From Pleurodeles waltl (lineage: Eukaryota; Chordata; Amphibia; Caudata; Salamandridae), in NCBI RefSeq assembly GCF_031143425.1, contig NC_090440.1, positions 1,265,157,123 to 1,265,221,122 of the forward strand: a stretch of 64,000 nucleotides of DNA, written 5' to 3'. Shown here one piece after another: positions 1 to 9,967 of the stretch (its first letter is position 1; every line of letters starts with the position of its first letter). Made by a program: the position numbers and the translations under genes. Below the pieces are notes generated by a model. The model was given only the letters and a program-made list of their open reading frames with translations, had not been told where the DNA came from and did no database searches.

Positions 1-435
1 TACCCAGAATCCTATGCAAACCTCAAAATTTGTCCAAAAAAAACACTTTTTCCTGTCATTTCGGTGACAGAAAGTTCTGGAATCTGAGAGGAGGCACACA
101 TTTCCTTCCACCCAGCATTCCCCCATGTCTTCCGATAAAAATGGTACCTCACTTGTGTGGGTAGGCCTAGCGCCCGCGACAGGATATGCCCCAAAACACA
201 ACGTGGACACATCCCATTTTTTCACAGAAAACAGAGCTGTTTTTTGCAAAGTGCCTACCTGTAGATTTTGGCCTCTAGCTCAGCCGGCACCTAGGCAAAC
301 CTACCAAACCTGTGCATTTTTGAAAACTAGAGACCTAGGGGAATCCAAGATGGGGTGACTTGTGGGGCTCTGACCAGGTTCTGTTACCCAGAATCCTTTC
401 CAAACCTCAAAATTTGGCAAAAAATACACTTTTTC

Positions 436-453
436 CTGTCATTTTGGTGACAG
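436..453 (+). other. Hairpin dyad CTGTCA-N6-TGACAG (exemplar)
   Basis: A perfect 6-bp inverted repeat surrounds a 6-nt centre, TTTTGG here and TTTCGG in classes A, C and D. Beyond one C/A mismatch the flanking T-run and A-run could pair further. It sits at about +52 in nearly every A, B, C and D monomer. It is absent from E and G (CCTCAAATTATGG), from D2 and J (CCTCACATTTCGG) and from H (ACTCACATTTCGG), where the left arm is lost while TGACAG remains. The structure is visible in the sequence; any protein binding or extrusion is inference. Confidence 0.75.
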
Positions 454-658
454 AAAGTTCTGGAATCTGGGAGGAGCCACAAATTTCCTTCCACCCAGCG
501 TTTCCCCAAGTCTTCCGATAAAAATGGTACCTCACTTGTGTGGGTATGCCTAGCGCCTGCGACAGGATATGCCCCAAAACACAATGTGGACACATCACAT
601 TTTTTCACAGAAAACAGAGCTGTTTTTTGCAAAGTGCCTACCTGTAGATTTTGGCCTC

Positions 659-670
659 TAGCTCAGCCGG
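659..670 (+). promoter_or_regulatory. Pol III A-box-like motif TAGCTCAGCCGG (exemplar, one per monomer)
   Basis: The 12-mer fits the tRNA-type internal promoter A-box consensus TRGCNNAGYNGG at every position. The TAGCTTAGCCGG, TAGCTCAGTCGG and TAGCTCAGCTGG versions in other monomers also fit. About 50 bp downstream, GGGGAATCC matches only the second half of a B-box. A T6 tract between the two could end Pol III transcription early. No cloverleaf can be drawn, so this is not a tRNA gene. It may be a remnant of a tRNA-derived element or a coincidence. Confidence 0.35.
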
Positions 671-1151
671 CACCTAGGGAAGCCTACCAAACCTGTGCAT
701 TTTTGAAAACTAGAGACCTAGGGGAATCCAACATGGTGTGACTTGTGGGGCTCTGACCAGGTTCTGTTACCCAGAATCCTATGCAAACCTCAAAATTTGG
801 CAAATTAAAACACTTTTTCCTGTCATTTCGGTGACAGAAAGTTCTGGAATCTGAGAGGAGGCACAAATTTCCTTCCACCCAGCATTCCCCCAAGTCTTCC
901 GATAAAAATGGTACCTCACTTGTGTGGGTAGGCCTAGCGCCCGCGACAGGATATGCCCCAAAGCACAACGTGGACACATCCCATTTTTTCACAGAAAACA
1001 GAGCTGTTTTTTGCAAAGTGCCTACCTGTAGATTTTGGCCTCTAGCTTAGCCGGCACCTAGGGAAACCTACCAAACCTGTGCATTTTTTAAAACTAGAGA
1101 CCTAGGGGAATCCAAGATGGGGTGACTTGTGGGGCTCTGACCAGGTTCTGT

Positions 1152-1534
1152 TACCCAGAATCCTTTGCAAACCTCAAAATTTGGCTAAAAAAACACTTTT
1201 TCCTGTCATTTCGGTGACAGAAAGTTCTGGAATCTGAGAGGAGCCACAAATTTCCTTCCACCCAGCGTTCCCCCAAGTCTCCCGATACAAATGGTACCTC
1301 ACTTGTGTGGGTAGGCCTAGCGCCCGCGACAGGATATGCCCCAAAACACAACGTGGACACATCCCATTTTTTCACAGAAAATAGAGCTGTTTTTTGCAAA
1401 GTGCCTACCTGTAGATTTTGGCCTCTAGCTCAGCCGGCACCTAGGGAAACCTACCAAACCTGTGCATTTTTTTAAACTAGAGACCTAGGGGAATCCAAGA
1501 TGGGGTGACTTGTGGGGCTCTGACCAGGTTCTGT
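1152..1534 (+). repeat. Class D monomer (exemplar)
   Basis: Class D begins TCCTTTGCAAACC and has GGCTAAAAAAACACTTTTT, an intact dyad, CAGCGTTCCCCCAAG, and GCCCGCGACAGG with AACGTGG. It retains the most CpG sites (eight in the unit). Starts: 1152, 2301, 4219, 5754, 8055, 13421, 22235, 25299, 30272, 34101, 37165, 39843, 43672, 46734, 49030, 50564, 53241, 57070, 60131, 62427. Those from 22235 to 57070 within the D-B2 pairs carry AACGTGAAC and a shortened TTTTTTTCAG. The D2 form (dyad lost, CCTCACATTTCGG) starts at 23382, 26446, 28741, 35248, 38313 and 51711, with a close relative at 20701. Confidence 0.85.
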
Positions 1535-1918
1535 TACCCAGAATCCTTTCCAAACCTCAAAATTTGGCAAAAAATACACTTTTTCCTGTCATTTTGGTGA
1601 CAGAAAGTTCTGGAATCTGAGAGGAGCCACAAATTTCCTTCCACCCAGCGTTTCCCCAAGTCTCCCGATAAAAATGGTACCTCACTTGTGTGGGTATGCC
1701 TAGCGCCTGCGACAGGATATGCCCCAAAACACAATGTGGACACATCACATTTTTTCACAGAAAACAGAGCTGTTTTTTGCAAAGTGCCTACCTGTAGATT
1801 TTTTGCCTCTAGCTCAGCCGGCACCTAGGGAAACCTACCAAACCTGTGCATTTTTGAAAACTAGAGACCTAGGGGAATCCAACATGGGGTGACTTGTGGG
1901 GCTCTGACCAGGTTCTGT

Positions 1919-2300
1919 TACCCAGAATCCTTTGCGAACCTCAAAATTTGGCTAAAAAACACATTTTCCTCAAATTATGGTGACAGAAAGTTCTGGAATC
2001 TGAGAGGAGCCACACATTTCCTTCCACACAGTGTTCCCCCAAGTCTCCCAATAAAAATGATACATCACTTGTGTGGGTAGGCCTAGCGCCCGTGACAGGA
2101 GATGCCCAAAAGCACAACGTGGACACATCCCATTTTTTGACAGAAAACAGAGCTGTTTTTTGCAAAGTGCCTACCTGTAGATTTTGGCCTCTAGCTCAGC
2201 CGGCACCTAGGGAAACCTACCAAACCTGTGCAGTTTTGAAAACTAGAGACCTAGGGGAATCGAAGATGGGGTGACTTGTGGGGCTCTGACCAGGTTCTGT
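1919..2300 (+). repeat. Class E monomer, GATACATC/GAGATGCCC form (exemplar)
   Basis: This early form of class E has TTTGCGAACC, CCTCAAATTATGG in place of the dyad, CCCAATAAAAATGATACATC, and GCCCGTGACAGGAGATGCCC. The KpnI-type GGTACC of other classes is GATACA here. Related monomers start at 6904, 9202, 12270, 14569 and 17636. Monomers at 31037, 40608, 44437, 54006 and 57835 have the later E beginning but keep this GTGACAGGAGATGCCC segment, which makes them mosaics of the two E forms. Confidence 0.8.
2050..2055 (+). other. AATAAA hexamer in early class E monomers (exemplar)
   Basis: An exact poly(A)-signal hexamer is created where CCCGATAAAA has become CCCAATAAAA. It is present in the early E monomers (for example 1919, 6904, 9202, 12270, 14569, 17636) and independently in class H as GAATAAAA. 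There is no sign that it serves a transcript; it follows from one CpG-to-CpA change in an A-rich context. Confidence 0.4.
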
Positions 2301-3451
2301 TACCCAGAATCCTTTGCAAACCTCAAAATTTGGCTAAAAAAACACTTTTTCCTGTCATTTCGGTGACAGAAAGTTCTGGAATCTGAGAGGAGCCACAAAT
2401 TTCCTTCCACCCAGCGTTCCCCCAAGTCTCCCGATACAAATGGTACCTCACTTGTGTGGGTAGGCCTAGCGCCCGCGACAGGATATGCCCCAAAACACAA
2501 CGTGGACACATCCCATTTTTTCACAGAAAATAGAGCTGTTTTTTGCAAAGTGCCTACCTGTAGATTTTGGCCTCTAGCTCAGCCGGCACCTAGGGAAACC
2601 TACCAAACCTGTGCATTTTTTTAAACTAGAGACCTAGGGGAATCCAAGATGGGGTGACTTGTGGGGCTCTGACCAGGTTCTGTTACCCAGAATCCTATGC
2701 AAACCTCAAAATTTGGCAAAAAAAAAACACTTTTTCCTGTCATTTCGGTGACAGAAAGTTCTGGAATCTGAGTGGAGGCACAAATTTCCTTCCACCCAGC
2801 ATTCCCCCATGTCTTCCGATAAAAATGGTACCTCACTTGTGTGGGTAGGCCTATTGCCCGCGACAGGATATGCCCCAAAACACAACGTGGACACATCCCA
2901 TTTTTTCACAGAAAACAGAGCTGTTTTTTGCAAAGTGCCTACCTGTAGATTTTGGCCTCTAGCTCAGCCGGCACCTAGGGAAACCTACCAAACCTGTGCA
3001 TTTTTGAAAACTAGAGACCTAGGGGAATCCAAGATGGGGTGACTTGTGGGGCTCTGACCAGGTTCTGTTACCCAGAATCCTTTCCAAACCTCAAAATTTG
3101 GCAAAAAATACACTTTTTCCTGTCATTTTGGTGACAGAAAGTTCTGGAATCTGAGAGGAGCCACAAATTTCCTTCCACCCAGCGTTTCCCCAAGTCTCCC
3201 GATAAAAATGGTACCTCACTTGTGTGGGTATGCCTAGCGCCTGCGACAGGATATGCCCCAAAACACAATGTGGACACATCACATTTTTTCACAGAAAACA
3301 GAGCTGTTTTTTGCAAAGTGCCTACCTGTAGATTTTGGCCTCTAGCTCAGCCGGCACCTAGGCAAACCTACCAAACCTGTGCATTTTTGAAGACTAGAGA
3401 CCTAGGGGAATCCAAGATGGGGTGACTTGTGGGGCTCTGACCAGGTTCTGT

Positions 3452-4601
3452 TACCCAGAATCCTTTCCAAACCTCAAAATTTGGCAAAAAATACACTTTT
3501 TCCTGTCATTTTGGTGACAGAAAGTTCTGGAATCTGGGAGGAGCCACAAATTTCCTTCCACCCAGCGTTTCCCCAAGTCTTCCGATAAAAATGGTACCTC
3601 ACTTGTGTGGGTATGCCTAGCGCCTGCGACAGGATATGCCCCAAAACACAATGTGGACACATCACATTTTTTCACAGAAAACAGAGCTGTTTTTTGCAAA
3701 GTGCCTACCTGTAGATTTTGGCCTCTAGCTCAGCCGGCACCTAGGGAAGCCTACCAAACCTGTGCATTTTTGAAAACTAGAGACCTAGGGGAATCCAACA
3801 TGGTGTGACTTGTGGGGCTCTGACCAGGTTCTGTTACCCAGAATCCTATGCAAACCTCAAAATTTGGCAAATTAAAACACTTTTTCCTGTCATTTCGGTG
3901 ACAGAAAGTTCTGGAATCTGAGAGGAGGCACAAATTTCCTTCCACCCAGCATTCCCCCAAGTCTTCCGATAAAAATGGTACCTCACTTGTGTGGGTAGGC
4001 CTAGCGCCCGCGACAGGATATGCCCCAAAGCACAACGTGGACACATCCCATTTTTTTACAGAAAACAGAGCTGTTTTTTGCAAAGTGCCTACCTGTAGAT
4101 TTTGGCCTCTAGCTTAGCCGACACCTAGGGAAACCTACCAAACCTGTGCATTTTTTAAAACTAGAGACCTAGGGGAATCCAAGATGGGGTGACTTGTGGG
4201 GCTCTGACCAGGTTCTGTTACCCAGAATCCTTTGCAAACCTCAAAATTTGGCTAAAAAAACACTTTTTCCTGTCATTTCGGTGACAGAAAGTTCTGGAAT
4301 CTGAGAGGAGCCACAAATTTCCTTCCACCCAGCGTTCCCCCAAGTCTCCCGATACAAATGGTACCTCACTTGTGTGGGTAGGCCTAGCGCCCGCGACAGG
4401 ATATGCCCCAAAACACAACGTGGACACATCCCATTTTTTCACAGAAAATAGAGCTGTTTTTTGCAAAGTGCCTACCTGTAGATTTTGGCCTCTAGCTCAG
4501 CCGGCACCTAGGGAAACCTACCAAACCTGTGCATTTTTTTAAACTAGAGACCTAGGGGAATACAAGATGGGGTGACTTGTGGGGCTCTGACCAGGTTCTG
4601 T
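3452..4601 (+). repeat. Truncated second copy of the 3,067-bp 8-mer (3 monomers)
   Basis: The B-C-D monomers at 3452, 3835 and 4219 match 385, 768 and 1152 at a constant offset. The few differences seen include one T for C in the CACAG before the A-rich stretch of the C monomer, and TACAAG for TCCAAG near the end of D. The copy stops at 4602, where the A monomer with TTTGTCC replaces the expected second B monomer. Confidence 0.8.
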
Positions 4602-6903
4602 TACCCAGAATCCTATGCAAACCTCAAAATTTGTCCAAAAAAACCACTTTTTCCTGTCATTTCGGTGACAGAAAGTTCTGGAATCTGAGAGGAGGCACAC
4701 ATTTCCTTCCACCCAGCATTCCCCCATGTCTTCCGATAAAAATGGTACCTCACTTGTGTGGGTAGGCCTAGCGCCCGCGACAGGATATGCCCCAAAACAC
4801 AACGTGGACACATCCCATTTTTTCACAGAAAACAGAGCTGTTTTTTGCAAAGTGCCTACCTGTAGATTGTGGCCTCTAGCTCAGCCGGCACCTAGGCAAA
4901 CCTACCAAACCTGTGCATTTTTGAAAACTAGAGACCTAGGGGAATCCAAGATGGGGTGACTTGTGGGGCTCTGACCAGGTTCTGTTACCCAGAATCCTTT
5001 CCAAACCTCAAAATTTGGCAAAAAATACACTTTTACCTGTCATTTTGGTGACAGAAAGTTCTGGAATCTGGGAGGAGCCACAAATTTCCTTCCACCCAGC
5101 GTTTCCCCAAGTCTTCCGATAAAAATGGTACCTCACTTGTGTGGGTATGCCTAGCGCCTGCGACAGGATATGCCCCAAAACACAATGTGGACACATCACA
5201 TTTTTTCACAGAAAACAGAGCTGTTTTTTGCAAAGTGCCTACCTGTAGATTTTGGCCTCTAGCTCAGCCGGCACCTAGGGAAGCCTACCAAACCTGTGCA
5301 TTTTTGAAAACTAGAGACCTAGGGGAATCCAACATGGTGTGACTTGTGGGGCTCTGACTAGGTTCTGTTACCCAGAATCCTATGCAAACCTCAAAATTTG
5401 GCAAATGAAAACACTTTTTCCTGTCATTTCGGTGACAGAAAGTTCTGGAATCTGAGAGGAGGCACAAATTTCCTTCCACCCGGCATTCCCCCAAGTCTTC
5501 CGATAAAAATGGTACCTCACTTGTGTGGGTAGGCCTAGCGCCCGCGACAGGATATGCCCCAAAGCACAACGTGGACACATCCCATTTTTTTTACAGAAAA
5601 CAGAGCTGTTTTTTGCAAAGTGCCTACCTGTAGATTTTGGCCTCTAGCTTAGCCGGCACCTAGGCAAACCTACCAAACCTGTGCATTTTTTAAAACTAGA
5701 GACCTAGGGGAATCCAAGATGGGGTGACTTGTGGGGCTCTGACCAGGTTCTGTTACCCAGAATCCTTTGCAAACCTCAAAATTTGGCTAAAAAAACACTT
5801 TTTCCTGTCATTTCGGTGACAGAAAGTTCTGGAATCTGAGAGGAGCCACAAATTTCCTTCCACCCAGTGTTCCCCCAAGTCTCCCGATACAAATGGTACC
5901 ACACTTGTGTGGGTAGGCCTAGCGCCCGCGACAGGATATGCCCCAAAACACAACGTGGACACATCCCATTTTTTCACAGAAAATAGAGCTGTTTTTTGCA
6001 AAGTGCCTACCTGTAGATTTTGGCCTCTAGCTCAGCCGGCACCTAGGGAAACCTACCAAACCTGTGCATTTTTGAAAACTAGAGACCTAGGGGAATCCAA
6101 GATGGGGTGACTTGTGGGGCTCTGACCAGGTTCTGTTACCCAGAATCCTTTCCAAACCTCAAAATGTGGCAAAAAATACACTTTTTCCTGTCATTTTGGT
6201 GACAGAAAGTTCTGGAATCTGAGAGGAGCCACAAATTTCCTTCCACCCAGCGTTTCCCCAAGTCTCCCGATAAAAATGGTACCTCACTTGTGTGGGTATG
6301 CCTAGCGCCTGCGACAGGATATGCCCCAAAACACAATGTGGACACATCACATTTTTTCACAGAAAACAGAGCTGTTTTTTGCAAAGTGCCTACCTGTAGA
6401 TTTTGGCCTCTAGCTCAGCCGGCACCTAGGGAAACCTACCAAACCTGTGCATTTTTGAAAACTAGAGACCTAGGGGAATCCAACATGGTGTGACTTGTGG
6501 GGCTCTGACTAGGTTCTGTTACCCAGAATCCTATGCAAACCTCAAAATTTGGCAAATGAAAACACTTTTTCCTGTCATTTCGGTGACAGAAAGTTCTGGA
6601 ATCTGAGAGGAGGCACAAATTTCCTTCCACCCGGCATTCCCCCAAGTCTTCCGATAAAAATGGTACCTCACTTGTGTGGGTATGCCTAGCGCCTGCGACA
6701 GGATATGCCCCAAAACACAATGTGGACACATCACATTTTTTCACAGAAAACAGAGCTGTTTTTTGCAAAGTGCCTACCTGTAGATTTTGGCCTCTAGCTC
6801 AGCCGGCACCTAGGGAAACCTACCAAACCTGTGCATTTTTGAAAACGAGAGACCTAGGGGAATCCAACATGGGGTGACTTGTGGGGCTCTGACCAGGTTC
6901 TGT
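4602..6903 (+). repeat. Partial second copy of the 12-monomer unit, ending in a chimera
   Basis: A-B-C-D-B at 4602, 4986, 5369, 5754 and 6137 repeats the order at 1, 385, 768, 1152 and 1535 (4,601-bp offset). It shares the TTTGTCC marker in A and the GGGAGGAGCC marker in B. The C monomer has drifted to GGCAAATGAAAAC and CCCGGCATTCC. The same two markers reappear in the chimera at 6520, which shows that the chimera's left part came from this C monomer. Confidence 0.78.
6520..6903 (+). repeat. Chimeric monomer, left part class C and right part class B
   Basis: The left part carries GGCAAATGAAAAC and CCCGGCATTCCCCC, as in the C monomer at 5369. From about 6683 it switches to class B: TATGCCTAGCGCCTGCG, AATGTGGACACATCACAT and the CCAACATGG end. 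The switch lies in the stretch shared by both classes, roughly 6642-6683. It immediately precedes the first copy of the 14-mer HOR. Confidence 0.82.
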
Positions 6904-7669
6904 TACCCAGAATCCTTTGCGAACCTCAAAATTTTGCTAAAAAACCAATTTTCCTCAAATTATGGTGACAGAAAGTTCTGGAATCTGAGAGGAGCCACAA
7001 ATTTCCTTCCACCCAGTGTTCCCCCAAGTCTCCCAATAAAAATGATACATCACTTGTGTGGGTAGGCCTAGCGCCCGTGACAGGAGATGCCCAAAAGCAC
7101 AACGTGGACACATCCCATTTTTTGACAGAAAACAGAGCTGTTTTTTGCAAAGTGCCTACCTGTAGATTTTGGCCTCTAGCTCAGCCGGCACCTAGGGAAA
7201 CCTACCAAACCTGTGCATTTTTTAAAACTAGAGACCTAGGGGAATCCAAGATGGGGTGACTTGTGGGGCTCTGACCAGGTTCTGTTACCCAGAATCCTAT
7301 GCAAACCTCAAAATTTGGCAAAAAAAAACACTTTTTCCTGTCATTTCGGTGACAGAAAGTTCTGGAATCTGAGAGGAGGCACAAATTTCCTTCCACCCAG
7401 CATTCCCCCATGTCTTCCGATAAAAATGGTACCTCACTTGTGTGGGTAGGCCTAGCGCCCGCAACAGGATATGCCCCAAAACACAACGTGGACACATCCC
7501 ATTTTTTCACAGAAAACAGAGCTGTTTTTTGCAAAGTGCCTACCTGTAGATTTTGGCCTCTAGCTCAGCCGGCACCTAGGCAAACCTACCAAACCTGTGC
7601 ATTTTTGAAAACTAGAGACCTAGGGGAATCCAAGATGGGGTGACTTGTGGGGCTCTGACCAGGTTCTGT

Positions 7670-8054
7670 TACCCAGAATCCTATGCAAACCTCAAAATTT
7701 GGCACACAAAAAACACTTTTTCCTGTCATTTCGGTGACAGAAAGTTCTGGAATCTGAGAGAAGGCACAAATTTCCTTCCACCCAGCATTCCCCCAAGTCT
7801 TCTGATAAAAATGGTACCTCACTTGTGTGGGTAGGCCTAGCGCCCGCGACAGGATATGCCCCAAAGCACAACGTGGACACATCCCATTTTTTTACAGAAA
7901 ACAGAGCTGTTTTTTGCAAAGTGCCTAACTGTAGATTTTGACCTCTAGCTTAGCCGGCACCGAGGGAAACCTACCAAACCTGTGCATTTTTTAAAACTAG
8001 AGACCTAGGGGAATCCAAGATGGGGTGACTTGTGGGGCTCTGACCAGGTTCTGT
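7670..8054 (+). repeat. Class K monomer with CACAC insert (exemplar)
   Basis: An A-like monomer (TATGCAAACC, CAGCATTCCCCCAAG) with GGCACACAAAAAACAC in place of the plain A-run. Starts: 7670, 13036, 49413 and 62810. The first two also have GAGAGAAGGC and TCTTCTGATA; the last two have GAGAGGAGGC and TCTTCCGATA. The CACAC marker therefore sits on two backgrounds, either by descent with later change or by conversion. Confidence 0.75.
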
Positions 8055-9583
8055 TACCCAGAATCCTTTGCAAACCTCAAAATTTGGCTAAAAAAACACT
8101 TTTTCCTGTCATTTCGGTGACAGAAAGTTCTGGAATCTCAGAGGAGCCACAAATTTCCTTCCACCCAGCGTTCCCCCAAGTCTTGCGATAAAAATGGTAC
8201 CTCACTTGTGTGGGTAGGCCTAGCGCCCGCTACAGGATATGCCCCAAAACACAACGTGGACACATCATATTTTTTTCAGAAAATAGAGCTGTTTTTTGCA
8301 AAGTGCCTACCTGTAGATTTTGGCCTCTAGCTCAGCCGGCACCTAGGGAAACCTACCAAACCTGTGCATTTTTTAAAACTAGAGACCTAGGGGAATCCAA
8401 GATGGGGTGACTTGTGGGGCTCTGACCAGGTTCTGTTACCCAGAATCCTATGCAAACCTCAAAATTTGGCAAAAAAAAACACGTTTTCCTGTCATTTCGG
8501 TGACAGAAAGTTCTGGAATCTGAGAGGAGGCACAAATTTCCTTCCACCCAGCATTCCCACATGTCTTCCGATAAAAATGGTACCTCACTTGTGAGGGTAG
8601 GCCTAGCGCCCGCGACAGGATATGCCCCAAAACACAACGTGGACACATCCCATTTTTTCACAGAAAACAGCTGTTTTTAGCAAAGTGCCTACCTGTAGAT
8701 TTTGGCCTCTAGCTCAGTCGGCACCTAGGCAAACCTACCAAACCTGTGCATTTTTGAAAACTAGAGACCTAGGGGAATCCAAGATGGGGTGACTTGTGGG
8801 GCTCTGACCAGGTTCTGTTACCCAGAATCCTTTCCAAACCTCATAATTTGGCAAAAAATACACTTTTTCCTGTCATTTTGGTGACAGAAAGTTCTGGAAT
8901 CTGAGAGGAGCCACAAATTTCCTTCCACCCAGCGTTTCCCCAAGTCTCCCGATAAAAATGGTACCTCACTTGTGTGGGTATGCCTAGCGCCTGCGACAGG
9001 ATATGCCCCAAAACACAATGTGGACACATCACATTTTTTCTCAGAAAACAGAGCTGTTTTTTGCAAAGTGCCTACCTGTAGATTTTGGCCTCTAGCTCAG
9101 CCGGCACCTAGGGAAACCTACCAAACCTGTGCATTTTTGAAAACTAGAGACCTAGGGGAATCCAACATGGGGTGACTTGTGGGGCTCTGACCAGGTTCTG
9201 TTACCCAGAATCCTTTGCGAACGTCTAAATTTGGCTAAAAAACAAATTTTCCTCAAATTATGGTGACAGAAAGTTCTGGAATCTGAGAGGAGCCACAAAT
9301 TTCCTTCCACCCAGTGTTCCCCCAAGTCTCCCAATAAAAATGATACATCACTTGTGTGGGTAGGCCTAGCGCCCGTGACAGGAGATGCCCAAAAGCACAA
9401 CGTGGACACATCCCATTTTTTGACAGAAAACAGAGCTGTTTTTTGCAAAGTGCCTACCTGTAGATTTTGGCCTCTAGCTTAGCCGGCACCTAGGGAAACC
9501 TACCAAACCTGTGCAGTTTTGAAAACTAGAGACCTAGGGGAATCCAAGATGGGGTGACTTGTGGGGCTCTGACCAGGTTCTGT

Positions 9584-9967
9584 TACCCAGAATCCTATGC
9601 AAACCTCAAAATTTGGCAAAAAAAAACACTTTTTCCTGTCATTTCGGTGACAGAAAGTTCTGGAATCTGAGAGGAGGCACAAATTTCCTTCCACCCAGCA
9701 TTCCCCCATGTCTTCCGATAAAAATGGTACCTCACTTGTGTGGGTAGGCCTAGCGCCCGCGACAGGATATGCCCCAAAACACAACGTGGACACATCCCAT
9801 TTTTTCACAGAAAACAGAGCTGTTTTTTGCAAAGTGCCTACCTGTAGATTTTGGCCTCTAGCTCAGCCGGCACCTAGGCAAACCTACCAAACCTGTGCAT
9901 TTTTGAAAACTAGAGACCTAGGGAAATCCAAGATGGGGTGACTTGTGGGGCTCTGACCAGGTTCTGT
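9584..9967 (+). repeat. Class A monomer (exemplar)
   Basis: Class A has TATGCAAACC, a run of eight or nine A after GGC, an intact dyad with TTTCGG, GGAGGCAC, CATTCCCCCATGTCTTCCG and CACCTAGGCAAACC. Starts: 1, 4602, 7286, 8437, 9584, 11503, 12652, 13804, 14951, 16869, 18018. A-run length varies and accounts for most 384/385-bp spacings. The A3 form (GAGCCAC, CCCCAAGTCTTCC or GTTTTCC) starts at 47117, 47882, 60514 and 61279. Confidence 0.83.

Larger units (their letters stand above)
385..3451 (+). repeat. 8-monomer repeat unit, 3,067 bp (block I)
   Basis: The order is B-C-D-B-E-D-A2-B. The first three monomers recur from 3452, including private markers: GGGAGGAGCC together with TCTTCCG in the B monomer, GGCAAATTAAAAC in C, and GATACAAATGG in D. 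The second copy is truncated after three monomers, at 4602, where an A monomer like the one at 1 takes over. The D monomers at 1152 and 2301 look identical to each other, so part of the unit was itself duplicated earlier. Confidence 0.8.
1..6903 (+). repeat. Array block I: 18 monomers with overlapping 8-mer and 12-mer periods
   Basis: Monomer starts and classes: 1 A, 385 B, 768 C, 1152 D, 1535 B, 1919 E, 2301 D, 2684 A2, 3069 B, 3452 B, 3835 C, 4219 D, 4602 A, 4986 B, 5369 C, 5754 D, 6137 B, 6520 C/B chimera. Monomers 385, 768 and 1152 recur as 3452, 3835 and 4219 (offset 3,067 bp, eight monomers). Monomer 1, with its unusual TTTGTCC, recurs at 4602 (offset 4,601 bp, twelve monomers), followed by the same B-C-D-B order. 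The two periods overlap, so this block has been through more than one rearrangement. The first base falls just inside a monomer (the second base of TTACCC), so the array continues to the left. Confidence 0.88.

Noticed and set aside
125..358. Plus-strand open frames of 60-82 codons in each monomer
   Set aside because: They recur with the repeat, overlap minus-strand frames, end at the same satellite TGA, and change with class-specific substitutions without sign of protein conservation.
1..400. The 383-bp monomer as an internal dimer of ~190 bp
   Set aside because: Comparing the two halves by eye gives only short A/T-rich resemblances such as CAGAAA and TTTTGGC, with no sustained alignment.
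436..453. Rho-independent terminator from the CTGTCA/TGACAG dyad
   Set aside because: The stem is short and not GC-rich, no T-run follows it on the plus strand, and there is no gene to terminate.
659..740. A tRNA gene starting at the TAGCTCAGCCGG motif
   Set aside because: No acceptor, anticodon or T-arm pairing can be drawn, only half of a B-box is present, and a T-run lies between the boxes.
684..1016. Minus-strand open frame of 110 codons, repeated at many places with Cys- and His-containing peptides
   Set aside because: It crosses a monomer junction, occurs wherever an A, C or K monomer sits in the right frame, and is shortened or shifted by single-base homopolymer changes. All such frames are shadows of the same repeat, on both strands and in several frames at once. 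There is no codon-position bias visible and no recognised domain.
1210..1230. Possible CENP-B box around TTTCGGTGACAG
   Set aside because: The box needs TTCG, four bases, A, two bases, then CGGG. Here the A position is C and no CGGG follows. The CCCG sites on the other strand lack the required T and CGAA.
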